DNA from: Streptomyces glomeratus
GTDB lineage: Bacteria > Actinomycetota > Actinomycetes > Streptomycetales > Streptomycetaceae
Reading direction: 5' to 3'
NCBI RefSeq assembly: GCF_021462825.1
Contig: NZ_JAKEEB010000006.1
Location: forward strand, 248,001 to 312,000
Length of the DNA: 64,000 nucleotides
In this document: positions 25,664 to 33,799 of the stretch, one piece after another
How the letters are laid out: every line of letters begins with the position of its first letter
Position numbering within the stretch: position 1 is the first letter of the stretch
Position numbers and translations under genes: made by a program
The notes under the pieces: model-generated
What the model was told of the DNA's origin: nothing
Databases searched by the model: none
Seen by the model: the letters and a program-made list of their open reading frames with translations, nothing else

Positions 25664-26610
25664 GCCGCCTCCATCCAGATGTCGGCCAGGGACTCCTCGA
25701 GGTTGATCCGGGGCCGCCAGCCGAGCCGGTCGCGGGCGGTACGCACATCGGCCTGCTGCCAGCTGCCGCAGCCGTCGGGGTAGGGGTAGGCGATCGGGGC
25801 GGGATGCTCCGATTCCGTGCGGGGGTGGCCGATGGACGGCCGCACCGGCCCGGGAGGTCCGTCGAGTTCGTGCAGGGCCCCGCCGTAGCCGGCCACCCGC
25901 GCGAGCACGGAGGCCGCGTCCCGCAGGCGCACGGCGCGGCCCGAGCCGATGTTGATCACGCCTTGCGCGGCGGACAGGGACGCGGCGTGGACGGCGCGGG
26001 CGACGTCGCGTACGTCGACGAAGTCGCGCTGTACGCCGAGGCCGCCGAGTTTGAGTTCGCCGTCGCCCGACTGCATGGCGCGGCGCAGCGCCTCGGCGAG
26101 GCGGCCGAGCGGGGATCCGGCGGGTGTGCCGGGCCCGGCGGGCGAGAACACGCGGAGTACGACGGCGTCGAGCCCGGAGCCGAGGACGAGTTCGGTGGCG
26201 GCGAGCTTGCTGACGCCGTACGGGCCGCCGGGCCGCGGCACGGCGTCCTCGGCAGTGGAGGAGCCGGGCTGGCTGGGCCCGTACTCGGCGCCGCAGCCGA
26301 TCTGCACCAGGCGGGCCCCGCATCCGCTGCGGCGCAGGGCCTCGCAGATGGTGGCGACGGCGACGGTGTTGTGCCGGGCGAGTTCGCGGGCGCCGCCGCG
26401 GATGGCGCCGGCGCAGTTGATGACGACGCCGGGGTGAACGGCGTCCAGGAAGCGGGTGAGTGCGCCGGGGCTGCCGGACGCGAGATCGAACCGTACGTCG
26501 GCGTCGTCGCCGCGGCCGAGCGCGGTGAGCTGCACGGCCGGATCGGCGAGCAGGCGGTCGGCGACGAAGCGGCCGAGGTATCCGTTGGCTCCGATCAGCA
26601 GGACCCTCAT
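25651..26610 (-). CDS. NAD-dependent sugar epimerase/dehydratase (extended SDR)
   Basis: A 319-residue extended SDR: G-A-N-G-Y-L-G at residue 7, catalytic Y-G-V-S-K, and V-F-S-P-A-G-P-G-T-P and D-F-V-D-V-R-D-V-A-R motifs typical of nucleotide-sugar 4-epimerases and dehydratases. In this operon a UDP-HexNAc C4-epimerase supplying UDP-GalNAc is a reasonable guess, analogous to PelX; the sequence does not prove the substrate. ATG 26610 has GGGAG seven bases upstream and overlaps the TGA of a 15-codon leader ORF (ATGA). It overlaps the hydrolase gene at its 3' end. Confidence 0.85.
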   Translation of the reverse strand: MRVLLIGANGYLGRFVADRLLADPAVQLTALGRGDDADVRFDLASGSPGALTRFLDAVHPGVVINCAGAIRGGARELARHNTVAVATICEALRRSGCGARLVQIGCGAEYGPSQPGSSTAEDAVPRPGGPYGVSKLAATELVLGSGLDAVVLRVFSPAGPGTPAGSPLGRLAEALRRAMQSGDGELKLGGLGVQRDFVDVRDVARAVHAASLSAAQGVINIGSGRAVRLRDAASVLARVAGYGGALHELDGPPGPVRPSIGHPRTESEHPAPIAYPYPDGCGSWQQADVRTARDRLGWRPRINLEESLADIWMEAACRI

Positions 26611-26654
26611 CGGGCGGCTCCCGGGGCGGATTCTCCGATTCGGGAGGTGATCAT
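26607..26654 (-). CDS. 15-codon leader ORF coupled to the epimerase
   Basis: ATG 26654 follows GAAGGAG at eight bases, a near-perfect SD, and encodes the 15 residues M-I-T-S-R-I-G-E-S-A-P-G-A-A-R before a TGA that overlaps the epimerase ATG. Codons are mostly G/C-ending. It is probably a translational coupler; a functional peptide is possible but unsupported. Confidence 0.5.
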   Translation of the reverse strand: MITSRIGESAPGAAR

Positions 26655-26796
26655 CTGGCTTTCTCCTTCAGGGGTGGTGCCGTGGGATGAGAGGGGCCCG
26701 CGGTGTCGGCCCCGCGGGAGGAACGTGCACGGGAGCGGGTCCCGGGCAGCGGTTGCGGCTCATGGCGCCGGCGGTGCGGGCTGCCATTGGCCGGGC

Positions 26797-28356
26797 TCAG
26801 GGTGATCCCGGGGGCCGGGCATGGGCCGAGGCCCGGGTCAGGGTGCGGGTCGCGTGGATCAGCAGGGCCAGGGCCGCCGGCGCGCAGACCAGGGCGGGGA
26901 CGGCGTTCGTGCCGAAGGCGTCGGCCAGGGCGCGCACCGGGGTGGCCAGGAATCCGCAGCCGGGCAGGCGGCCCGCGAAGGCCGTGGCCAGGGCGGTGGC
27001 CTCGGCGGCGGTCGCGGCGCCGAGGACGACGGCCGGGGCGCGGCTGTGGCCGTAGGCGGTGAGCAGCCGGGCGAGCAGCAGGAGCGTGCCCAGGGCGCCG
27101 GCTCCGGCGTAGCCGGCGCCTTGGTGGAGGACGGCTGCGCACAGCGTGAGCAGGGCGGCCAGTGCGCAGACGAAGAGAGCGACGACGGCGAGGAGGAGCG
27201 GGGTGACCGACGATGTGAACTCCGTCAGTCCCCGGCTGGCGGCGAGCCGGCGGCGGGCGCCCGCGGCGAAGAGCCGGGCGCACCAGATGGCCGGTGCGCA
27301 GGCCAGGGCGAGGCCGAGGAGCGGCGCGGTGGCCGGAGGCCAGGGCCCGTGGGGACCGCCGTCCAGTGCGGCGCGTAGCAGGCCGTCGCCGAGCAGTGCG
27401 TAGACGAGGAGCCAGCATGTCCACGCGCGCGTGGCGGCGGGTGAGTGGCGCGCCGGGGCGCGCAGGGCGCCGCGGGCGAGGGCCGCGCGGAGTCCGAGCG
27501 CGACGGCGAGGGCGCCCAGTGCGGCGGCCGCGAGGCGCAGCCTGCCGTCGGTGAGCCGGAACGCGATGACGGCGGCTGTGCACAGGACGCCCGGCAGCAG
27601 AGCCGGTGCGGCCCACGCCCAGGACTCACGGAGGGCGTCCGCCGGGGCCGGCGACGGTGGGGGGCGCTCGCCGTCACGGGGTACGCGCGCGTACATCTCC
27701 TCGGCGAGCGAGAACACATCCCGGTGCCGGAAGCGCGCGGCGGCGCGGTCGGTCAGCCCGTGGGCCTCGAGCCCGGCCGCGATCTCCAGGGGGTCGACGG
27801 CCCGCTCGCACAGGTCGCGGTGCCGGTGCATGAGGGCCTTCACGGGGTCTACCGCGCCACCGCGGGCGGGTGACCTGGAGGACGGGTCCACACCCCCGGG
27901 AGACCCGGACCCCGCAGCGCCACGGCGGGCGGGGACCGACTCGGCTGCGCCACCGCAGGCCGGAGGCACGGGGGACGGGTCCACACCCCGGGGAGACCCG
28001 GACCCCGCAGCGCCACGGCGGGCGGGGACCGACTCGGCTGCGTCACCGCAGGCCGGGGGCACGGGGGACGGGTCCACACCCCCGGGCGACCCGGACCCTG
28101 CGGCGCCACGGCGGGCTGGGACCGACTCGGCTGCGTCACCGCAGGACGGGGGCACGGAGAACGGGTCCACACCCCCGGGCGACCCGGACCCCGCGACGCC
28201 ACGGCGGACGGAGGGGCCGGGGGCCGGGTCCGTGCCCTCGGCAAGCCTGGGCTCGACCGCGGCAAGGCCGGTCGTGAGCCCGTCGGCCGGAGCCGGGTCC
28301 TGGGTGGTTGCGGGGGCCGTGGTGCCGAGGCGGTGCAGTTCTTCCAAGCCGCTCAT
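26797..28356 (-). CDS. Integral membrane protein with four 31-residue repeats
   Basis: A 519-residue protein starting at ATG 28356, which overlaps the glycosyltransferase stop (TGATG). Residues about 30-165 are four tandem 31-residue repeats rich in Pro, Gly and Ala, three with one Cys each. A short helical segment with M-H-R-H-R-D-L-C-E-R-A-V-D-P follows, then about 8-10 hydrophobic helices to the end. I do not recognise the family; it is not an obvious flippase or polymerase. Its place beside a PelF-like transferase suggests a part in polymer export (the position of PelG/PelE in Pel operons), which is inference from context. Confidence 0.75.
   Translation of the reverse strand: MSGLEELHRLGTTAPATTQDPAPADGLTTGLAAVEPRLAEGTDPAPGPSVRRGVAGSGSPGGVDPFSVPPSCGDAAESVPARRGAAGSGSPGGVDPSPVPPACGDAAESVPARRGAAGSGSPRGVDPSPVPPACGGAAESVPARRGAAGSGSPGGVDPSSRSPARGGAVDPVKALMHRHRDLCERAVDPLEIAAGLEAHGLTDRAAARFRHRDVFSLAEEMYARVPRDGERPPPSPAPADALRESWAWAAPALLPGVLCTAAVIAFRLTDGRLRLAAAALGALAVALGLRAALARGALRAPARHSPAATRAWTCWLLVYALLGDGLLRAALDGGPHGPWPPATAPLLGLALACAPAIWCARLFAAGARRRLAASRGLTEFTSSVTPLLLAVVALFVCALAALLTLCAAVLHQGAGYAGAGALGTLLLLARLLTAYGHSRAPAVVLGAATAAEATALATAFAGRLPGCGFLATPVRALADAFGTNAVPALVCAPAALALLIHATRTLTRASAHARPPGSP
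27881..28245 (-). repeat. Four 93-bp tandem repeats in the membrane protein gene
   Basis: The marker GACGGGTCCAC (or close variant) recurs at 27881, 27974, 28067 and 28160, exactly 93 bases apart. The central copies are nearly identical at DNA level; the outer ones diverge. Confidence 0.95.
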
Positions 28357-30083
28357 CACGCGCCCTTCGCCGCCGGGACGGCTTCCTGGAAGCCGGTGGC
28401 GCGTACGGTGGGCGTCGCCTCTCCCGGCTCCCACGCCCAGCGGGGGCGGCCGCGCGGCAGTCTCGGCTCGGTCCAGCGGCCGGGCAGATGGGCCTCCGCC
28501 GGTGCCCCGAAGGGCAGCGGCTCACCGGTGCGGTCCACGAGTACGCGCCGCACGGGCGAGTGGGAGACGATCTCCAGGTACAGGTCGTGGAAGGCCGCGA
28601 CGTTCTGCTCCACGGTGAACAGTTCGAGGGCTCGGGCGCGGGCGGCCGCGCCGAGGCGCTCACGGCGCTCGGGGTCGCGCAGCAGCGCCAGGCACGCCTC
28701 GGCGAGCGCGCGCGGGTTGCGCGGCGGGACGACGAGGCCCGTGCCGCCGATGACCTCCACCACGGCGCCCACGTCCGTGGACACCGTCGCGCGGCCGCAG
28801 AACATGGCCTCCACCAGGCTGATGGGAAAGCCTTCGACGACGCTCGACAGGACGACCACGGCGCCCGCCGCGTAGGCGTCCGGCAGATCGGGCGCCTCCG
28901 GGCCGCCGATCTCCTCGAAGGACACCGGGTTGTCACCGATCTCGTGCACGCCGTCGGCTTCGTCGGGGAAGAGCTGCGCGGCCAGCGTCCTGCACTGCCC
29001 GAGGTAGGCCGTGCCCTCGGCGCCCGCCGGGGCCCCGACGATCCGCAGCCGGGTCCTCGGCTCCTCCTTGCGGATCTCGGCGAAGGCGTGGAGCAGGCAG
29101 ATCAGGTCCTTCGCCGGTTCGACGCGGCCGACCCAGACCAGCGTGCGGGGGTCCACGCGGTCGGTCGCCTCGCCCACCTCCGTGAAGCGGGAGGCCTCCA
29201 TGCCGGGGTAGACGGTGCGGAGCTTGTCGCGGTCGGCGCCGCAGCGTTCCTGCCAGCGGCGGGCGTGGGTGTTGCCGGGTGTGACGCACGCGGCCCGGTG
29301 GTAGACCTCCGCGGCCAGCAGGCGGTGGAAGGAGGCGAGCAGTGCGCGCACCGCGGGGGGTGTCTCGTGAGAGGTCCCCAGGTAGTGCGCCCGGAGCTGT
29401 ACGCCGTACTCGGTGACGAGCAGCGGGATTCCGGTGAAGTGCCGGGCGAGGAGCCCGGGCAGGGCCGCGGTGCCGCCCGCGGTGGCATGGCACAGGTCGA
29501 CCGAGCCGAGCCCGTCGTCCTCGTACCAGTCGAGCGAGAGGGGGCGCAGGGCACGTTCGAGATGGGCGGCCGTCCGGAGCAGCTCGGAGACGCGCACCGT
29601 GCGCACCGCCTGTAGGGCGCGTGGTGCGCGGCAGGCCTGTTCCAGGGCCCGCACGGCGGCTTCGGACCGCAGGGCGCCGATCAGTCCACCCGTGTCGCGG
29701 GCGAGTTCGGCAAGCGCGTACAGCGCACTGCCGAAACGGTCCGCCTCGGGGCCGTCGGTTTCCGGAGCGTCCTGCGGCGCCCCTGGTTGCCGTGCCGTGG
29801 AGATGACGGCGGCCAGTTCCGCGTACGTCTCGGTGAACCGCCGTCGTGCCCGGCGCCCCTGGATGGACCCGTCGTCCCCCGCGGTCCACAGGGGGGCCGT
29901 CCGCACCCGGGCGACCTGCGGCGGCAACGGGATCCAGCCCTCGGCCTCCTGCCGCTCGGTGCGGCTGAGCGCGTAGATCTCGAACTCGTGCTGCCTGAGT
30001 CCGCGCACGAGCCGGTCGCACCAAAGCCTGGCGTCACCGCTCACATACGGATAGCCACCCTCCGTAAGCAGTCCGATGCGCAC
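28356..30083 (-). CDS. PelF-like GT4 glycosyltransferase (DUF3492)
   Basis: A 575-residue GT-B enzyme. The N-terminal G-L-L-T-E-G-G-Y-P-Y region marks DUF3492 (PelF-like); the C-terminal half has V-G-R-V-E-P-A-K-D and the nucleotide-sugar E-x7-E motif in E-G-F-P-I-S-L-V-E-A-M. PelF is the cytosolic transferase of the Pel exopolysaccharide, using UDP-activated hexosamine. No signal or membrane segment is visible. GTG 30083 has GGGGG seven bases upstream. It is first in a minus-strand operon with the membrane protein, epimerase and spherulin-4-like gene, all overlapping or closely spaced. Confidence 0.85.
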   Translation of the reverse strand: MRIGLLTEGGYPYVSGDARLWCDRLVRGLRQHEFEIYALSRTERQEAEGWIPLPPQVARVRTAPLWTAGDDGSIQGRRARRRFTETYAELAAVISTARQPGAPQDAPETDGPEADRFGSALYALAELARDTGGLIGALRSEAAVRALEQACRAPRALQAVRTVRVSELLRTAAHLERALRPLSLDWYEDDGLGSVDLCHATAGGTAALPGLLARHFTGIPLLVTEYGVQLRAHYLGTSHETPPAVRALLASFHRLLAAEVYHRAACVTPGNTHARRWQERCGADRDKLRTVYPGMEASRFTEVGEATDRVDPRTLVWVGRVEPAKDLICLLHAFAEIRKEEPRTRLRIVGAPAGAEGTAYLGQCRTLAAQLFPDEADGVHEIGDNPVSFEEIGGPEAPDLPDAYAAGAVVVLSSVVEGFPISLVEAMFCGRATVSTDVGAVVEVIGGTGLVVPPRNPRALAEACLALLRDPERRERLGAAARARALELFTVEQNVAAFHDLYLEIVSHSPVRRVLVDRTGEPLPFGAPAEAHLPGRWTEPRLPRGRPRWAWEPGEATPTVRATGFQEAVPAAKGA

Positions 30084-30098
30084 GAGTGCACCCCCGAT

Positions 30099-30112
30099 CT
30101 CCCATATGGGAG
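30099..30112. promoter_or_regulatory. 14-bp palindrome ahead of the PelF-like gene
   Basis: CTCCCATATGGGAG is a perfect palindrome, 16 bases upstream of the GTG start. It could be an operator or a ribosome-site-masking hairpin. The 354-base gap (30084-30437) contains no gene, only this and the next hairpin. Confidence 0.5.
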
Positions 30113-30165
30113 CCGCCGTTGCGCCGACGGCTCGCAGCGGGACGAACGTAAGCGGACGAGGCGGT

Positions 30166-30193
30166 GGCGCGACGGACGGTTGTCCGTCGCGCC
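30166..30193. other. 12-bp hairpin in the PelF-like leader gap
   Basis: GGCGCGACGGAC (30166-30177) pairs perfectly with 30182-30193 around a GGTT loop. A short A run follows on the plus strand and no U tract follows on the minus strand, so it may be a weak terminator of the DUF3152 unit or leader structure. Confidence 0.5.
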
Positions 30194-30437
30194 ATCAAAA
30201 GGGGTGAACGGTCGTAACTTTCGCGTGCAGACCGCGTTCACTCGTGTCAAGGAATCGCGCGATCGCGAGCCATCGTGCGGCACCTCCTGCCGGACGGCGG
30301 CTCAGCCGTCGCGAGCACCTCCCGGGCCGCGCGCCGCTCGGTCCACGCCGCTCGGCCGCGCACGGGCCCCTGTTCGCGTTGCAGTTCACCCGGCAAGGCG
30401 ACGACCTGCGCCTGGGCCCCGACGAAAGCGGGTCCGG

Positions 30438-31880
30438 TCAACTCCTGGGGTACGGCCAGGGGTTGGGCAGGCAGTGGATTCCGTCGTGGTCGAGGAACTT
30501 GGTCTGCTGCTGCATGACCGGCGCCAACTCGCCGTCCTTGTCGCAGGTGACATGGCCGTAGCCGAGGCGATGGCCGACCTCGTGATTGATCAGCATCTGG
30601 CGGTAGGCGTGAATTTTGTCCCCGTATGTCGTGGAACCCTGTGCCCACCGGTAGGCATTGATCATCACCCGCTCGGTGGAGGCCGAGTCGCAGGAGACGT
30701 TGTCCTCCGAGGTGTCCAGACCGGACTTCGCGCACCAGGAGGCGGTGGTGCCCGGGCTGGCGAGCGTGATCACGAAGTCGGGCTTGCCGGAGGAGACGCG
30801 CTCGAACGTACGGGCGCCGTGATGGGCCCAGCTGCGGTCGTCGTTGAGGGTCTTCTGGACGGCCTCGGCGAAGAGGCGGCCGTCCAGGCCGAGCCCCTGC
30901 TCCACGTCAACGCGGTAGGTGTACTTCCGCCCGGTGCCGGGCGCCTTGGCAAAGCCGGGGACGGCGGCGAACCTGCCCGGGCCCTTCAGCGTGGCGCCGA
31001 GCGGGTACGTCCGGCCCATGGCCTGCTCGTACGTCAGCGGCGTGGCGCTGGGCGAGGCGGACGGCCGGGTGCCGTCGCCGCCGAGGGCGGAGCCGTGGGT
31101 GTCACGGGCCTGGCCGGTGGGTGACTGCGAGCGCGCGGCGGCGCCGCCGTGTCCTCCGGCGACCTGAAGGGCGACGACGACGGCGAGCGCGGTGGTGACC
31201 GCGGCGGCGGCGATACCGGCGAAGGTACGTCCCCTGCCGGATCCTCTGCGGGGTTCGGCACCGCCCTCGGTCGCCGCCGGGCCGTCGGCCGGGTTCTCCG
31301 TGACCCGGCGGGGGGAAGCGTCCTGTTCGAAGGCGTCGAGATAGTCCTGGCGGGGCCCGCTCTGCGTCCGCTGGCGTGGAATCCGGGGCACGGGGCGGCC
31401 GGTGGGCGCGGCTTGGGCCGCCCCCGTGGACCCGGTGCCGCTCCCGAAGTCGCCCCAGCCACCGCCGGGTTCACGCTGCTGGGGGTGATCGCCGCGGACG
31501 GGGCGGGTGCCGTGCGCGGGGGTGGCGTCGGCCGGAAAGCGGGGCACGCCGTGGGCGGGGGTGCCGTCGGCGAAACGCGGGGCGCCCACGGCCGCAGTGC
31601 CCTGGGCCGCACGGCGCACGCCTTGCGCGGGCGCGCCGTCGGCAGGGCGCGCCCCTTGTGGAGAAGCCGGCCTCGCCGGCACCCGGCCGCGTGCCGCCGC
31701 CTCCCGGGGTCGTGCCATCGCGTCCCGGCGTTCCGTCGCCTCGGCCGCCGAACGGGTCAGCGGCGGTGTCGTACCGGAGGTGGGCGGGGGTGAGGCCGGT
31801 GCCGGTATACCCGGCACCGCGCCCGTGTCCGTGTCCTTGTTGCCCCTGGTGCCCCGCCCCTTGCGGCTGTGTCGTCCCAC
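30438..31880 (-). CDS. DUF3152 membrane-anchored putative zinc metalloprotease
   Basis: A 480-residue protein with a ~220-residue disordered, Pro/Ala/Arg-rich cytoplasmic tail, one membrane helix (about 225-245) and an extracellular DUF3152 domain. The domain has the extended zinc motif H-E-V-G-H-R-L-G-Y-G-H, as in metzincins (H-E-x-x-H-x-x-G-x-x-H), plus paired cysteines, so secreted peptidase activity is plausible though undemonstrated to my knowledge. GTG 31880 has GAGG six bases upstream, nine bases after the hydrolase stop, so the two form an operon. The same gene follows moeB1 in mycobacteria. Confidence 0.88.
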   Translation of the reverse strand: MGRHSRKGRGTRGNKDTDTGAVPGIPAPASPPPTSGTTPPLTRSAAEATERRDAMARPREAAARGRVPARPASPQGARPADGAPAQGVRRAAQGTAAVGAPRFADGTPAHGVPRFPADATPAHGTRPVRGDHPQQREPGGGWGDFGSGTGSTGAAQAAPTGRPVPRIPRQRTQSGPRQDYLDAFEQDASPRRVTENPADGPAATEGGAEPRRGSGRGRTFAGIAAAAVTTALAVVVALQVAGGHGGAAARSQSPTGQARDTHGSALGGDGTRPSASPSATPLTYEQAMGRTYPLGATLKGPGRFAAVPGFAKAPGTGRKYTYRVDVEQGLGLDGRLFAEAVQKTLNDDRSWAHHGARTFERVSSGKPDFVITLASPGTTASWCAKSGLDTSEDNVSCDSASTERVMINAYRWAQGSTTYGDKIHAYRQMLINHEVGHRLGYGHVTCDKDGELAPVMQQQTKFLDHDGIHCLPNPWPYPRS

Positions 31881-31888
31881 CCCGCGCC

Positions 31889-32923
31889 TCAGCTCCCCGC
31901 CCCGGCACCGCGGGACCCGGAACCGCCCCGCACCGCGCCCGCATCGAGGCCGCGCGCGCTCCGCGGCAACTCACCGGTGTCCACGAGGAGTTCACGGAAG
32001 GCCATGGCCACAAGGTCCGGGTACTCCATCATCGCCACGTGTCCCGCCTCCGGCAGCGTCAGCAGCCGGGAGTCGCGGAAGGCGCGCGCCGCACGCCGCG
32101 CCATGCGGAACGCCACGAGTTGGTCCCGTCCGCCGTACACCAGCAGGGTCGGCGCCAGAACCCGCTCCGCCTGGCGCCACAGCCCCTGCTGTCCGCCCAG
32201 CGTGTAGGCGTTCACGATCCCGCGCGCCGAGCGGGCCATCGCGTCCCAGAAGTACGGCAGCTGCAGCCGCCGCTCCATCTCCTCGACGGCGTTGCGGAAG
32301 CCCTCCGGCGTGACGCGCCCCGGGTCGCCGTAGCACAACGCCGTGACGCCGCGGACGCGCTGCTCGGGCGTCCATCCCCTGGTGTACCGGGTGTACAGGG
32401 CCGCGACCCCGGGCACCGCCAGCAGCGCCGTCGGCACCGCGCCGCGCTGCACGAAGATCTCCGGGAGAGCGGGCGAGACGAGAGTCAGCGTACGGACGAG
32501 ATCGGGCCGTACGGCCGCCACACGCGTGGCGACGGCTCCGCCCAGCGAGTTGCCGAACAGGTGCACGGGCCCGCGTCCGGCCGCGTCGAGATAACGGATG
32601 ACCGCGCGCGCGTGTCCGGTGACGGAGTAGTTGCCGTCGTCGGGCGGCGGGGAGTCGCCGAAGCCCGGCAGATCGACGGCCTCGCCGTCGACGAGCCCGT
32701 CCAGCAGCGCCATCAGCGCGGACCAGTTCTGGGAGGAGCCGCCGAGCCCGTGGACATACAGCGCGGACGGCAGGTCCGCGTGCCGCGGTGGCCTGGACCG
32801 CACCGTCAGGGTGATCCCGGGCAGTTCCACCGACCTGAGCCGCTCGCCCTCCTCGACCCGGACGGGCGCCACCCTCGGCAGAACGGTGGCGGCCGGGACG
32901 GACGGCAACTCGGTCGAAGACAT
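31889..32923 (-). CDS. Alpha/beta hydrolase
   Basis: A 344-residue serine hydrolase fold: oxyanion region V-H-G-L-G-G-S-S-Q-N-W, D-L-P-G-F-G-D-S, nucleophile elbow G-N-S-L-G-G, acid in Y-G-G-R-D-Q-L-V and catalytic His in E-A-G-H-V-A-M-M. This is a cytosolic esterase/lipase-like or haloperoxidase-like enzyme of unknown substrate. The last ~30 residues are a Gly/Arg/Ala-rich tail. It is promoter-proximal in a two-gene unit with DUF3152, nine bases apart, and divergent from the small acidic protein. Confidence 0.85.
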   Translation of the reverse strand: MSSTELPSVPAATVLPRVAPVRVEEGERLRSVELPGITLTVRSRPPRHADLPSALYVHGLGGSSQNWSALMALLDGLVDGEAVDLPGFGDSPPPDDGNYSVTGHARAVIRYLDAAGRGPVHLFGNSLGGAVATRVAAVRPDLVRTLTLVSPALPEIFVQRGAVPTALLAVPGVAALYTRYTRGWTPEQRVRGVTALCYGDPGRVTPEGFRNAVEEMERRLQLPYFWDAMARSARGIVNAYTLGGQQGLWRQAERVLAPTLLVYGGRDQLVAFRMARRAARAFRDSRLLTLPEAGHVAMMEYPDLVAMAFRELLVDTGELPRSARGLDAGAVRGGSGSRGAGAGS

Positions 32924-33111
32924 GGGCCAATGTTACGAGACGATCACGCAGACGCTCATGTGTTCGCCGTCACACGCGACGTGGCCCGGCACACCGGCCG
33001 CCGTAACGCTTCGGCCAACCGCGACGAGCCCCCTTTCACCACACATAGCGTCCGAATCGGGTGTCTCCTAGGCTCGTAACGGGGCACCCGGATGTGGACC
33101 CTGCCTCTTCA

Positions 33112-33121
33112 GGAACGTTCC
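33112..33121. promoter_or_regulatory. Palindromic site GGAACGTTCC in a divergent gap
   Basis: A perfect 10-bp palindrome followed by the inverted repeat CCAG-N5-CTGG (33120-33132). It lies 23 bases before the acidic protein start and could bind a dimeric regulator. Weak evidence. Confidence 0.3.
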
Positions 33122-33143
33122 AGGAGTTCTGGGAAGGGAGCCC

Positions 33144-33377
33144 ATGATGGCCGTAGACCCCACCGATCCCGAGACGTTCGAGGGCGAAGAGACCGAACTC
33201 GAGGAACTCGACGAACTCGACGTGGAGGCCCCGGAGAACGACGCCGCCGATCAGCACCGGGAGCTTGCCCCGGAGCGGGACGAACCACTGACCGAGGAGG
33301 ACATCCTGCGCGCCAACGAGGCGGATCTCGTGGAGCAGACGCGTGTCGTCTCCATCGACGAGGACGACTATCGATGA
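33144..33377 (+). CDS. Small acidic hypothetical protein
   Basis: A 77-residue, extremely acidic protein (about one third Asp/Glu) with no membrane segment and few hydrophobic residues, likely disordered. GGGAG stands close before ATG 33144 and a second in-frame ATG follows directly. Codon use is Streptomyces-like. I do not recognise the family. It is divergent from the hydrolase/DUF3152 unit and is followed by a 422-base gap, so it is probably monocistronic. Confidence 0.75.
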   Translation: MMAVDPTDPETFEGEETELEELDELDVEAPENDAADQHRELAPERDEPLTEEDILRANEADLVEQTRVVSIDEDDYR

Positions 33378-33799
33378 GCCCCGGCGGCACATGCGCTCGG
33401 CATCGGGGTTCGTGTGGGTATTCGTGTGGGTATCGGTGTGCGCGTCGGTATCGGTGTTCGTTTCGGCATCGCTCTTCGTTTCGGTAACGGTGAGACGGGA
33501 CGGCGACCACGCCGGAGAGGACGGCTACGCCGGACGGGTCGGGCACACCGGACGGGCCGAGCGGCCCGGGCGGGACGTCACGCAAGGTAAGAGGCCGGGC
33601 ACTCAAGGTAAGAGCCGGCTGTCGCCGGACGGCCCCGAGGGGGCGATCTGTCCGCCCCATCCCCGTTGGGCACGCTCCGCAGGGGTTTTGCCGGCGTCCG
33701 GTCCATGAAATTCTGCGCTCGCACCGCGCACAGCACGGTTACCGAAAAGTACGATGGCGGCGCGGCGCATACCGCATGTGGACGATTTTGGGAGGCGGC
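33378..33799. other. Gene-free gap with imperfect repeats
   Basis: At 33410-33490 the plus strand is a run of degenerate units resembling TTCGTGTGGGTAT / TCGGTGTTCGT. Further on are near-copies of CACCGGACGGG (about 33530-33560) and CAAGGTAAGAG (33583-33612). The tetR promoter should lie near its right end. I see no convincing gene; frames through it show no consistent codon bias. Confidence 0.6.

Noticed and set aside
27881..28245. CRISPR array from regularly spaced repeats
   Set aside because: The 93-bp units are tandem with no unique spacers, encode protein repeats in frame and have no cas genes nearby.
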